Assembly (NCBI RefSeq): GCF_002205645.1
Contig: NZ_NIOF01000002.1
Coordinates: forward strand, 496,001 to 560,000
Origin: Roseateles aquatilis
Lineage (GTDB): Bacteria > Pseudomonadota > Gammaproteobacteria > Burkholderiales > Burkholderiaceae_C
Direction: 5' to 3'
Length of the DNA stretch: 64,000 nucleotides
The position numbers and the translations under genes were made by a program. Within the stretch, counting starts at the first letter, position 1; every line of letters begins with the position of its first letter. Positions 39,874 to 48,985 of this stretch are shown piece by piece. Under the pieces are notes generated by a model. The model was not told the origin of the DNA, searched no databases, and saw only the letters and a program-made list of their open reading frames with translations.

Positions 39874-41385
39874 TCAGTGCCGCGCCCTGAAATGAAGCTG
39901 CCGTCGACGCACCCGCGACGGGCGGCTCATCGGCATCGGCGCCGGCAGGCGCGCGCCGGTCAGCGTCAATCCGATGCGTGTCCGGTCCGCGTCCGATCGC
40001 GCGAACGGCGTGCCGTCATGCATCCGCGCGATCGCGGCGACGATCGACAGGCCCAGGCCGTGGTTGTCCGTGACCCGGCTGCGCGCCGGATCGCCCCGGT
40101 AGAAGCGGTCGAACAGCCGCGGCAGGTGGTCCGGCGGGATCGTCGGTCCCTGGTTGGCCACCGTGAGCCGGACCACGCCCGGTCCGTCGGCATCGATGCA
40201 GACCCGGATCGTGCTGCCGGGCGTCCCATAACGCGTGGCATTGCCGATCAGGTTGGACAACGCGCGCTTGAGCAGCGCGGCGTCGAACTCCCCCGCCGCC
40301 TCGCCGTCGACGCCCAGCGCGAGGCCGGCCTCGGCGATCGACGCCTCGTGATAGTCGGCCACGTCGCGGGCCAGCGCCGCCAGGCTCTCCACCGGCTGCC
40401 GCCGCGCCCGCGCGCCGCTGTGGGCGTGCGACAGGAACAGCATGTCGCTGACGATGCCCGCCATGCGCCGCAGTTCTTCGAGGTTGGAGCCGAGCCGGTC
40501 CATCGTCGCATCGGGAATGCCGGGTTCACGCATCGACAGCTCGGTGCCGGTGATCAGCGTCGCCAGGGGCGTGCGCAGCTCGTGCGCGACGTCCGCGTTG
40601 AAGCCCTCCAGTTGCGCATACGAGCGCCGCAGCCGTTCGAGCAGCGCGTTGAACTGGTCGACCAAGGGGAGCAGTTCGTCGGGCAGGCCGTCGGCGTCGA
40701 GGCGGTGATGCAGGTTCGGCGCGGCCAGTCGCCGCGTCTGGTCGACGAGCCGCCGCACCGGACGCAGCGCCAGCCGCACCAGCAGGAAGCCACCCAGCGA
40801 CACCAGCAGCGCCCCGGCCAGCGACGCGATCATCAGCGTCATGCCCAGCCGCCGCACGAAGGCCGCGTCGGCACGGGCATCGAGCACCAGCGTCGCCGGG
40901 GCGAGGCCCGCGCCGGCCTCGAATCGCTCGATCCGCAGTCCCTTGGCGCTCAGGTCGGCACGACCGAGGTTGTCGTAGAGGACGCCGCCGTCCAGGCGCG
41001 TCAGACGCAGGCGCACATCGCGATGCAGGTCGAAGAATTCGTCGAGGCGACGTCGCAGCGCGGGTTCGTTCGTTGTTTCGATCACCTCGGACCGATCGGC
41101 GCTGGCGGGCACGCCGCTGGCGGTCGACCGAGCCGCCTCGTTCAACACATGCGCGATCAGGGCGCGATTGCCGTCGAGCACTTCGCGCTGACGCTCCTCC
41201 AGATCGGCGGCCGTCAGCAGATAGACCGCCAGCGAGATCAGCGCCAGGCCGGTGAAGGTCTGCGTCGCGAGCCACAACGGCAGGCGTTGACCCAGGCCGT
41301 CGGATGTCCGGGCCAGCCGCCGCCGCAACGCGCCGATCCGGTCGCGGAGGGTCGGCCTCAGCGATGACAAATCCGTAATCCGCAT
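39874..41385 (-). CDS. Orphan heavy-metal-type sensor histidine kinase (CusS/CzcS-like)
   Basis: A 503-residue EnvZ-class kinase. Two transmembrane helices (~41-59 and ~182-204) flank a periplasmic sensor of ~120 residues. HAMP, HisKA with H268 in DVAHELRTPLATL, and HATPase_c (LSNLIGNATRYG, NHGLGLSIVAAIARMH) follow. It resembles the czc-linked kinase at 49669-51024, especially NLEELRRMAGIVSDMLFL. There is no response regulator on either side. The paralogue of the czc regulator at 27052-27783 is likewise unpaired. The periplasmic domain has few His or Cys residues, so a metal ligand cannot be inferred from motif. Confidence 0.9.
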   Translation of the reverse strand: MRITDLSSLRPTLRDRIGALRRRLARTSDGLGQRLPLWLATQTFTGLALISLAVYLLTAADLEERQREVLDGNRALIAHVLNEAARSTASGVPASADRSEVIETTNEPALRRRLDEFFDLHRDVRLRLTRLDGGVLYDNLGRADLSAKGLRIERFEAGAGLAPATLVLDARADAAFVRRLGMTLMIASLAGALLVSLGGFLLVRLALRPVRRLVDQTRRLAAPNLHHRLDADGLPDELLPLVDQFNALLERLRRSYAQLEGFNADVAHELRTPLATLITGTELSMREPGIPDATMDRLGSNLEELRRMAGIVSDMLFLSHAHSGARARRQPVESLAALARDVADYHEASIAEAGLALGVDGEAAGEFDAALLKRALSNLIGNATRYGTPGSTIRVCIDADGPGVVRLTVANQGPTIPPDHLPRLFDRFYRGDPARSRVTDNHGLGLSIVAAIARMHDGTPFARSDADRTRIGLTLTGARLPAPMPMSRPSRVRRRQLHFRARH

Positions 41386-41402
41386 GTCCGGCTCATGTCG
41401 AC

Positions 41403-41418
41403 GTCGCGCGCCTAGAGT
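41403..41418 (+). promoter_or_regulatory. Promoter-like element shared with 27833-27848
   Basis: GTCGCGCGCCTAGAGT, followed by CG, matches the element upstream of the hybrid kinase at 27858 in 17 of 18 positions. Its -10-like hexamer is TAGAGT at 41413-41418. It lies in the divergent region between the orphan kinase and the DUF4148 gene and would give a leader of about 90 bases for the latter. Confidence 0.4.
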
Positions 41419-41516
41419 CGATCCCAAGGCGTTTGAAACGTGCGCCGACGCAGCGGCGGTCCGGCTTGCTCCCGACCTCGCGTGCAGGACCTACTTTCAA
41501 TTCAAGGAGTTTCACC

Positions 41517-41963
41517 ATGCGTTACCTCCGTACCCTTTCGATGCCGATCGGTATCACCGCGCTGGCGGCGGCCATGAGCCTGCCGGCCTTTGCCCAGGTC
41601 GAGGAAGAAGTCGTCTCGGGACCGAAGTCCCGCGATCAGGTCGTGGCCGAGCTGGCGCAGGCACGAGCCGACGGCTCGTTGCAGAAGATCCAGAGCGAGC
41701 AGGGCTATGCCCCTGACTTCGACGAGGCGATGGGCGCCGACGTGCAGTACTCCAACCATCAGGCCGACGCCGACGTTTCGGTGACCATGGCGGCGGACAC
41801 GAGCGCGGCGATTCAATACGCGCCGACAGCGGCGGGCGGCAAGTCCCGTGCCCAGGTGATCGACGAGCTGCAGCAGGCGCGGGCCGACGGCACGCTGGAT
41901 CGGATGTGGAGCGAATCGGGATATGCGCCGGAGTTCGAGGCGGCGCGTTCGTCGCGTCCTTGA
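41517..41963 (+). CDS. DUF4148 exported protein
   Basis: A 148-residue periplasmic protein. The signal peptide ends at SLPAFAQ. Two copies of the DUF4148 motif follow: KSRDQVVAELAQARADGSL with SEQGYAPDF, and KSRAQVIDELQQARADGTL with SESGYAPEF. The family is common in Burkholderiales and has no known function. AAGGAG precedes the ATG. It is divergent from the orphan metal-type kinase, and genes in that position are sometimes targets of the system. Confidence 0.88.
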   Translation: MRYLRTLSMPIGITALAAAMSLPAFAQVEEEVVSGPKSRDQVVAELAQARADGSLQKIQSEQGYAPDFDEAMGADVQYSNHQADADVSVTMAADTSAAIQYAPTAAGGKSRAQVIDELQQARADGTLDRMWSESGYAPEFEAARSSRP

Positions 41964-42096
41964 GCGAGGCCGACGCCCGGCATCGGCCGCGTCAGTCCAA
42001 GAGGACGGGCGCGAGGCCGTGCCGGTCCGTCGGTCGGACCGGAGGATCGACCCGGATGACCTGACCGAGATCGAACGGTCATCCCGCTTCGAGCAA

Positions 42097-42121
42097 GGGG
42101 CCCCTGGCGGGGCCCCGTTTT
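42097..42121 (+). terminator. Intrinsic terminator after the DUF4148 gene
   Basis: GGGGCCCC-TGGC-GGGGCCCC forms an 8-bp G/C stem with a 4-base loop and is followed by GTTTTC. It lies about 130 bases after the DUF4148 stop codon and before the czc operon, which it should insulate. Confidence 0.7.
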
Positions 42122-42231
42122 CGTGGAGCGATCGCGATGGGCGCAGGGCCGGCGCCGTGCGTTCGTGAAAACCGTCGGCGATCCCTCGCCACTATCGAAC
42201 CCGTCGTCACGAAAGTGCATCGTGGTCTGCC

Positions 42232-42237
42232 TATACT
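42232..42237 (+). promoter_or_regulatory. Candidate -10 box of the czc operon
   Basis: TATACT is a near-consensus -10 hexamer ending 8 bases before the czcI ATG at 42246. No good -35 box lies at the usual distance, as expected of an activator-dependent promoter. The message would have almost no 5' leader. Confidence 0.35.
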
Positions 42238-42245
42238 CGCGCCCC

Positions 42246-42638
42246 ATGCGCCGCTGGCTCACCGTCTTCCTGCTGATCCTGCTGCCGCTCCAGCTGAGCT
42301 GGGCGGTGGCGGCGACCTATTGCCAGCACGAAGCGGATCCGGCGGCCAGCCACATCGGGCATCACCAGCACGAGCATCACGGGCTGAAGGCCTCCGACGA
42401 CACGTCGGCGACCGACGCGACCGGCAAGGTGGCCAAGGCCAAGAACGGCGCGCAGCCGGCACCGGCCGGCGTCGACAACGACTGCGGCTCCTGCCACCTG
42501 GGACATGCCCAGCCGGTGTTCAGCGCACCGCCGCGCCTGCCGGCGCTGGTCGGCCCCGTCGCGCGGACGGCTCCGTCCGGGGACTGGTCCTCGCGCGGCC
42601 CCGATCGCCGCGAACGTCCCAATTGGCGCCTCGCCTGA
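42246..42638 (+). CDS. czcI: CzcI-like periplasmic metal-efflux accessory protein
   Basis: A 130-residue secreted protein. The signal peptide MRRWLTVFLLILLPLQLSWA followed by ATYCQHE is the CzcI pattern of Cupriavidus. His-rich stretches (HIGHHQHEHH) and a CGSCHLGH motif are likely metal ligands. CzcI precedes czcCBA in C. metallidurans and is thought to modulate the Co/Zn/Cd response. The same gene order here supports the name. The ATG at 42246 gives a proper signal peptide; it lacks a clear ribosome-binding site. Confidence 0.82.
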   Translation: MRRWLTVFLLILLPLQLSWAVAATYCQHEADPAASHIGHHQHEHHGLKASDDTSATDATGKVAKAKNGAQPAPAGVDNDCGSCHLGHAQPVFSAPPRLPALVGPVARTAPSGDWSSRGPDRRERPNWRLA

Positions 42639-42817
42639 CCGGCGAGCGCGGCAGCCCCTTCCTGGGCTAGCCAGCGGCGGAAGCTCCTTGTCGAGCTGAA
42701 TCTCCGCCCACCCTCATCCGTCCTGTCCGGACGCACCCTCGCGCTCGCCGAGACCTTCCCGTTGTCCTGTCCCGCCCCGTTCGTCCAGGCGAAGGGGCTC
42801 AACGTCGGAGTTGCTCG

Positions 42818-44143
42818 ATGTGCAAGCCATTGGCGCCGCTGTGTAGCGCGGTGCTCTCTCTCGTCTTTCCGCTGACCGGCTGGTCGACGCCCAGCGGTGT
42901 CGTGACCGGCGCGGTGCCGGCCGTCACCGCCGCCAGCCCCTCCACCATCACCACCGCGGCGCCCGTGCGCGCGGCCTTCACGCTCGACGACGCGATCCGG
43001 CGCGCGCTCGACGGGCATCCCCGTCTGCGCGCCGCCGGCCACGAGGTCGAGGCCAACGACGGCGCGGTGCGCCAGGCCGCGCTGCCGCCGAATCCTTCGC
43101 TCGGGCTTGAGCAGGAGGACACGCGCCGCGAGACGCGCACGCTCACGGTGCTGCTGAGCCAGCCGCTGGAGCTGGGCGGCAAGCGCGCCGCCCGCACCGC
43201 GTTGGCCCAGCGGGGGCGTGATCTGGCGCAAGCCGATCTCGACGCGCTGCGCGCCGAGATCCGCGCGGACGCCGTGCAGGCCTTCTTCGAGGCGCTGCTG
43301 GCGCAGGAGCGCGTGCAGGCGGCCGAGGAGTCGTCCCGCATCGCCGGCGGTGGCGCCGACGTGACCGCGCGCCGCGTGGCCGCCGGCAAGCTGGCGCCGA
43401 ACGACGAGACCCGCGCCCGCGTCGCCGAGGCCGCCGCGCGCATCGAGTTGCGCCAGGCGCGCGCCGACAGCCGCGCGTCCCGGCATGCGCTGGCCGCGGC
43501 GGTCGGCATCGACGAGGCGCTGATCGGGCCCCTGGACGGCCGTGCCGAGTCCCTGCCGGCGTTGCCGGGCGAGGCCGACATCGCCCGCCGCCTGGCCGAC
43601 GCGCCCGCGCTGCGCCGCGCGCGGCTGGAGGTCGATCGCGCCCAGGCCGCCTACGACCTGGAGCGCGCGCGCCGCATTCCCGACGTCACCGTCACGCTGG
43701 GCGCCAAGCGCGCGCAGGAGATCGGTCGCAATCAGGCGGTGATCGGGGTGTCCCTGCCGCTGCCGCTGTTCGATCGCAACCAGGGCGCGCAATTCGAGGC
43801 GCTCAAGCGCCGTCAGGCCGCCGAGCAATTGGCCGAGGCCGAATCGCAGCGACTGCGCAGCGAGGTGCTGCGCGCCGCCGACGAGCTGCAAGCGCGCATC
43901 GACGAAGTCGACGCGCTGCGGCGCGAGGTGTTGCCCGGCGCGCGCGAGGCGCACCAGGCCGCGACGCGGGGCTTCGAGCTCGGGAAGTTCGGCTTCCTCG
44001 ATGTGCTCGACGCGCAGCGCACCTGGCTGCAGGCCCGCACGCAACTGCTGGATGCGCTGGCCCGTGCCCACCGCGCCAATGCCGACCTGGAGCGCCGCCT
44101 CGGCGCCGACGACGCCCGCCCCGTGGCCAGCCCGCAACCTTGA
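42818..44143 (+). CDS. czcC: CzcC: outer-membrane factor of cation efflux system
   Basis: A 441-residue TolC-family outer-membrane channel. It has a signal sequence and two OEP repeats with long coiled-coil hairpins; conserved parts include RALDGHPRLRAAGHEVEA, LSQPLELGGKRAARTALA, GVSLPLPLFDRNQG and FGFLDVLDAQRTWLQART. It forms the exit duct for the CzcCBA complex that exports Co2+, Zn2+ and Cd2+ from the periplasm. GGAG is upstream of the ATG. It is followed by czcB with an 8-base gap. Confidence 0.9.
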   Translation: MCKPLAPLCSAVLSLVFPLTGWSTPSGVVTGAVPAVTAASPSTITTAAPVRAAFTLDDAIRRALDGHPRLRAAGHEVEANDGAVRQAALPPNPSLGLEQEDTRRETRTLTVLLSQPLELGGKRAARTALAQRGRDLAQADLDALRAEIRADAVQAFFEALLAQERVQAAEESSRIAGGGADVTARRVAAGKLAPNDETRARVAEAAARIELRQARADSRASRHALAAAVGIDEALIGPLDGRAESLPALPGEADIARRLADAPALRRARLEVDRAQAAYDLERARRIPDVTVTLGAKRAQEIGRNQAVIGVSLPLPLFDRNQGAQFEALKRRQAAEQLAEAESQRLRSEVLRAADELQARIDEVDALRREVLPGAREAHQAATRGFELGKFGFLDVLDAQRTWLQARTQLLDALARAHRANADLERRLGADDARPVASPQP

Positions 44144-44151
44144 GAACGACG

Positions 44152-45651
44152 ATGACCAATTTCAACGAGCAAGAACAAGCGCAACAACGGCAGGATCGGC
44201 AGGACGCTCCGCAACGACGCGGCGGCCTGGGCCGCAAGCAGGCGATCGCGATCGCCGTGTTGATCGCGATCGGTATCGGCGGCGGTGCCGCGATCCTGCT
44301 GTCCGGTCCGGCATCGCCGGCCAAGGGCGGGGAGCACGGCGAGCATGGCGGCAAGGACGATGGGCACGGCCACGGCAAGGAGGACGCTCACGCCGACAAG
44401 GGCAAGGACGCGCATGCCGACAAGGAAGCGCATGGGGGGAAGGACACCCACGCCGAGAAGGAAGGCGCCGGTCACGCGCATGACGACCACGACGACCACG
44501 CGAAGGAATCTGGCCAGGCCAAGAGCGAAGGACAGACCGAAGGGAAGGGCGACGCTCACGGCGAAGGCAAGGACGACGGGCACGGCCATGGCGAAGGCGC
44601 GGGCAAGAAGGAAGCCGGCGCCGCCGAGGCCATCGCGATGACCGAGGCCCAGATCAAGGCTGCCGCCATCGTGCTGGACAGCGCCGGTCCGGCCCTGATC
44701 CGCACCACCACCCAGTTGCCCGGCGAGATCGGCTTCGACGAGGACCGCACGGCCCACGTGGTGCCGCGCGTGACCGGCGTCGTGGAGGCGGTGCCGGCGG
44801 TGCTCGGCCAGGCGGTGCGCAAGGGCGACCTGCTGGCGGTGATCGCCAGCGCGCAGGTGTCGGACCAGCGCAGCGAGCTGCTCGCCGCGCAGAAGCGGCT
44901 GCAGCTGGCCCGCACCACGCACGAGCGCGAGCAGCGCCTGTGGGAGGAGAAGATCTCCCCGCGCCAGGACGTCGACGTCGCCGAGCAGGCCCTGCGGGAG
45001 GCGGAGATCGCCGTCGCCAACGTGCGGCAGAAGCTGCAGGCGGTCGGCGCGCTGCCGGGCGGCGGTGCGCTGAACCGCTACGAGCTGCGTGCGCCGTTCG
45101 ACGGCACCGTGGTGGAGAAGCACATCGCGCTGGGCGAGCAGGTGAAGGAGGACGCCAGCGTCTTCGTGCTGTCGGACCTGCGCACCGTGTGGGCGCGCGT
45201 GGACGTGCCCGCCGGCGATCTGCCCAAGGTGCGCGTCGGCGAGCGCGCGGTGGTGAAGGCGACCGCCTTCGAACAGTCCATCGCCGGCACCATCGCCTAC
45301 GTCGGTCCGCTGATCGGCGGCCAGAGCCGCACGGCGCAGGCCCGCGTCGCGCTGCCCAATCCCGAGCGCGCCTGGCGGCCGGGGCTCTTCGTCAACGTCG
45401 ACCTGGTGACCGGCGAGGCGCAGGCGCCGGTAACGGTCGCCGCCGACGCGGTGCAGACCTTCGAGGACCGTCCGGTCGTGTTCGTGCGCACCGCCGAGGG
45501 CTTCGTCGCCCAGCCGGTGCGCACGGGCCGCAGCGACGGCCGCCGCACCGAGGTGCTGCAAGGGCTGAAGCCGGGCGCGCGCTATGCGGCTCGCAATGCC
45601 TTCGTCATCAAGTCCGAGGCCGGCAAGGGCTCGGCGACGCACTCGCATTGA
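44152..45651 (+). CDS. czcB: CzcB: periplasmic adaptor with His-rich metal-binding region
   Basis: A 499-residue membrane-fusion protein. An N-terminal transmembrane anchor (QAIAIAVLIAIGIGGGAAIL) is followed by a ~110-residue region full of His, Asp, Glu and Lys (HGEHGGKDDGHGHGKEDAHA and similar). The lipoyl/coiled-coil core follows (VTGVVEAVPAVLGQAVRKGD, RYELRAPFDGTVVEKHIALG), then beta-barrel domains. The His-rich insert probably chelates Zn2+/Co2+/Cd2+ before hand-over to CzcA. I preferred ATG 44152 to an in-frame TTG at 44140 that overlaps the czcC stop. Confidence 0.9.
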   Translation: MTNFNEQEQAQQRQDRQDAPQRRGGLGRKQAIAIAVLIAIGIGGGAAILLSGPASPAKGGEHGEHGGKDDGHGHGKEDAHADKGKDAHADKEAHGGKDTHAEKEGAGHAHDDHDDHAKESGQAKSEGQTEGKGDAHGEGKDDGHGHGEGAGKKEAGAAEAIAMTEAQIKAAAIVLDSAGPALIRTTTQLPGEIGFDEDRTAHVVPRVTGVVEAVPAVLGQAVRKGDLLAVIASAQVSDQRSELLAAQKRLQLARTTHEREQRLWEEKISPRQDVDVAEQALREAEIAVANVRQKLQAVGALPGGGALNRYELRAPFDGTVVEKHIALGEQVKEDASVFVLSDLRTVWARVDVPAGDLPKVRVGERAVVKATAFEQSIAGTIAYVGPLIGGQSRTAQARVALPNPERAWRPGLFVNVDLVTGEAQAPVTVAADAVQTFEDRPVVFVRTAEGFVAQPVRTGRSDGRRTEVLQGLKPGARYAARNAFVIKSEAGKGSATHSH

Positions 45652-45663
45652 CGGAGCACAGGC

Positions 45664-48600
45664 ATGTTCGAACGCATCATTCGTTTCGCCATCGAGCATC
45701 GATGGCTCGTGCTGATCGCCACGCTGGCCATGGCGGCGCTCGGCATCCACAGCTACCAGCGGCTGCCCATCGACGCGGTGCCCGACATCACCAACGTCCA
45801 GGTCCAGATCAACACGCCGGCGCCGGGCTATTCGCCGCTGGAGACCGAGCAGCGCGTCACCTATCCGGTGGAGACCGTCATGGCCGGGCTACCGGGCCTG
45901 CAGCAGACGCGGTCCCTGTCGCGCTACGGGCTGTCGCAGATCACGGTGATCTTCCGCGACGGCACCGACATCCACTTCGCGCGGCAACTGGTCAACGAGC
46001 GGCTGCAGGCGGCGCGCGAGCAATTGCCCGCGGGCGTGACACCGGCGATGGGGCCGGTGTCGACCGGCCTGGGCGAGATCTACCAATGGACGATCGAGGC
46101 CGAGGAGGGTGCGCTCAAGCCCGACGGCAAGCCGTACACGCCCACCGACCTGCGCGAGATCCAGGACTGGGTCGTCAAGCCGCAACTGCGCAACGTGCCC
46201 GGCGTGACCGAGGTCAACACCATCGGCGGCCACGCGAAGGAGTACGAGGTGGCGCCTGATCCGGGCCGGCTGTCGTCCTACGGGCTGACGCTGGCGGATG
46301 TCGTCATGGCGCTGGAGCGCAACAACGCCAACGTCGGCGCCGGCTACATCGAGCGGCGCGGCGAGCAGTACCTGATCCGTGCGCCGGGCCAGCTGCGTGA
46401 TGCCGTCGACATCGGCAACGTCGTGCTGCGCACCGATGCCGGCGTGCCGGTGCGGGTCAGGGACGTCGCGCAGGTCGGCATCGGGCGCGAGCTGCGCAGC
46501 GGCGCGGCCACCGACAACGGCCGCGAGGTGGTGCTGGGCACCGTCTTCATGCTGCTGGGCGAGAACAGCCGCAGCGTGGCGCAGGCGGTCGACCGCCAGA
46601 TGAAGGTGATCGACACGACGCTGCCCAAGGGCGTTCGCGTCGTCACCGTCTACGACCGCACCACGCTGGTCGACAAGGCGGTCGCGACCGTGAAGCGCAA
46701 CCTGATCGAGGGCGCGGTGCTGGTGATCGCGGTGTTGTTCCTGTTCCTGGGAAACCTGCGGGCGGCGCTGCTCACGGCGATGGTGATCCCGCTGTCGATG
46801 CTGTTCACCTTCACCGGCATGGTGAGCCAGAAGGTCAGCGCCAACCTGATGAGCCTGGGGGCGCTGGACTTCGGCATCATCGTCGACGGCGCGGTGGTGA
46901 TCGTGGAGAACTGCGTGCGCCGGCTGGCGCATGCGCAGCAGCATCGCGGCCGGCCGCTGACGCGCGCCGAGCGCTTCCACGAGGTCTTCGCCGCGGCGCA
47001 GGAGGCGCGCCGGCCGCTGCTGTTCGGGCAGTTGATCATCATGATCGTGTACCTGCCGATCTTCGCGCTGACCGGCGTGGAGGGCCGCATGTTCCACCCG
47101 ATGGCGATCACCGTGGTGATGGCCCTGCTGGGCGCGATGATCCTGTCCATCACCTTCGTCCCGGCGGCGGTGGCGCTGTTCATCGGCGACAAGGTCGCGG
47201 AGAAGGAGAACCGCTTGATGGCCTGGGCCCATCGCGGCTACGAGCCGCTGCTGGCGCGCGCGATGGCCGCGCGGCCGGTGGTGCTGACCTTCGCGGTGGT
47301 GGCGGTGGTGCTGTCGGGCCTGCTGGCGACGCGGCTGGGCAGCGAGTTCGTGCCCAGCCTGAACGAGGGCGACTTCGCGGTGCAGGCGCTGCGGCTGCCG
47401 GGCACCAGCCTGTCGCAATCGGTGGCGATGCAGCAGCAACTGGAGCTGCGGCTGAAGGAGAAGTTCCCCGAGATCGAGCGCGTCTTCTCCCGCACCGGCA
47501 CCGCCGAGATCGCGGCGGACCCGATGCCGCCCAACATCTCCGATGCCTACGTGATGCTCAAGCCGATGGACCAGTGGCCCGAGCCGCGCCGCACGCGCGC
47601 TGAGCTGCTGGCCGCCGCGCAGGCCGAGCTGGCCACGCTGCCAGGGCAGAACTACGAGTTCTCGCAACCGATTCAGTTGCGTTTCAACGAGCTCATTTCG
47701 GGCGTGCGGTCGGACGTGGCGGTGAAGGTCTTCGGCGACGACATGGACCAGCTGAACGCCGCGGCGGCGCGCATCGCGACGGTGCTGGGCGGGCTGGCCG
47801 GCGCGGCGGAGGTGAACGTCGAGCAGACGACCGGCTTGCCGGTGCTGACGGTGCAGATCGACCGCGAGAAGGCGGCGCGGCACGGCCTCAATCTGCAGGA
47901 GGTGCAGGACCTGGTCTCCACCGCGACCGGCGGCGCGCATGCGGGCACGCTGTTCGAGGGCGATCGGCGCTTCGGCATCGTGGTGCGCCTGCCCGAGGCG
48001 CTGCGCGGCGACCTGACGGCGCTGGAGCGCCTGCCGGTGCCGTTGCCCAAGGGCGCGGACGGCGCGACGCGTTACCTGCCGCTGTCGGAGATCGCGACGC
48101 TGTCGCTGGCGCCGGGACCGAACCAGGTCAGCCGCGAGGACGGCAAGCGCCGCGTCGTCGTCAGCGCCAACGTGCGCGGTCGCGACCTGGGCTCGTTCGT
48201 CGCCGAGGCGCAGCAGGCGGTGGCGACGCAGGTCGCGCTGCCGGCCGGCTACTGGCTGGGGTGGGGCGGACAGTTCGAGAACCTGCAGTCGGCGAGCGAG
48301 CGCTTGAAGGTCGTCGTGCCGGTGGCGTTGCTGCTGGTTTTCGGCCTGCTGTTCGCGATGTTCGGCAACTTCCGCGACGGCCTGCTGGTGTTCACCGGCA
48401 TCCCGTTCGCGCTCACCGGCGGCGTGCTGGCGCTGTGGACGCGGGGGATTCCGCTGTCGATCTCCGCGGCGATCGGCTTCATCGCGCTCAGCGGCGTGGC
48501 GGTGCTGAACGGGCTGGTGATGATCTCGTTCATCCGTCAGTTGCGCGAGCAGGGCCTGCCGCTGGACGCGGCGATCCGCGAGGGCGCGTTGACGCGCCTG

Positions 48601-48840
48601 CGGCCGGTGCTGATGACGGCGCTGGTGGCCTCGCTCGGCTTCGTGCCGATGGCGATCGCGACCGGCACCGGCGCGGAAGTGCAGCGCCCCCTCGCGACGG
48701 TGGTCATCGGCGGCATCCTGTCGTCGACGGCGCTGACCCTGCTGGTGTTGCCGGTGCTGTATCGGCTGGCCTATCGGCGGGAGGAGGACGAGGTGCCGGC
48801 GCGGGACGCTCACACCCCCGTCATGGTTGAGCCGCGATGA
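45664..48840 (+). CDS. czcA: CzcA: heavy-metal RND efflux pump
   Basis: A 1058-residue inner-membrane RND transporter of the heavy-metal efflux (HME) class, with 12 transmembrane helices and two large periplasmic loops. The helix-4 signature LGALDFGIIVDGAVVIVEN contains the proton-relay and metal-conducting aspartates typical of HME1 (Zn/Co/Cd) pumps. The N-terminus (RLPIDAVPDITNVQVQINT) and YQWTIEAE are also typical. It is driven by the proton gradient and works with CzcB and CzcC. It starts 12 bases after the czcB stop. Zn2+/Co2+/Cd2+ specificity follows from the family, not from a test. Confidence 0.94.
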   Translation: MFERIIRFAIEHRWLVLIATLAMAALGIHSYQRLPIDAVPDITNVQVQINTPAPGYSPLETEQRVTYPVETVMAGLPGLQQTRSLSRYGLSQITVIFRDGTDIHFARQLVNERLQAAREQLPAGVTPAMGPVSTGLGEIYQWTIEAEEGALKPDGKPYTPTDLREIQDWVVKPQLRNVPGVTEVNTIGGHAKEYEVAPDPGRLSSYGLTLADVVMALERNNANVGAGYIERRGEQYLIRAPGQLRDAVDIGNVVLRTDAGVPVRVRDVAQVGIGRELRSGAATDNGREVVLGTVFMLLGENSRSVAQAVDRQMKVIDTTLPKGVRVVTVYDRTTLVDKAVATVKRNLIEGAVLVIAVLFLFLGNLRAALLTAMVIPLSMLFTFTGMVSQKVSANLMSLGALDFGIIVDGAVVIVENCVRRLAHAQQHRGRPLTRAERFHEVFAAAQEARRPLLFGQLIIMIVYLPIFALTGVEGRMFHPMAITVVMALLGAMILSITFVPAAVALFIGDKVAEKENRLMAWAHRGYEPLLARAMAARPVVLTFAVVAVVLSGLLATRLGSEFVPSLNEGDFAVQALRLPGTSLSQSVAMQQQLELRLKEKFPEIERVFSRTGTAEIAADPMPPNISDAYVMLKPMDQWPEPRRTRAELLAAAQAELATLPGQNYEFSQPIQLRFNELISGVRSDVAVKVFGDDMDQLNAAAARIATVLGGLAGAAEVNVEQTTGLPVLTVQIDREKAARHGLNLQEVQDLVSTATGGAHAGTLFEGDRRFGIVVRLPEALRGDLTALERLPVPLPKGADGATRYLPLSEIATLSLAPGPNQVSREDGKRRVVVSANVRGRDLGSFVAEAQQAVATQVALPAGYWLGWGGQFENLQSASERLKVVVPVALLLVFGLLFAMFGNFRDGLLVFTGIPFALTGGVLALWTRGIPLSISAAIGFIALSGVAVLNGLVMISFIRQLREQGLPLDAAIREGALTRLRPVLMTALVASLGFVPMAIATGTGAEVQRPLATVVIGGILSSTALTLLVLPVLYRLAYRREEDEVPARDAHTPVMVEPR

Positions 48841-48985
48841 TCGGGCGGGCGGCGGCCGGGTGAAGCCGGGGCGCCGCCCGCGCAGGCGCATGCCGTGGAG
48901 GGGGGCGGCCATGCGTCGCGCTTGTTCGCGTGCAACGGCCGGAAGGCCTCGGGCGCATGAGGCCGACGAAGAACCGGATCTGTCC

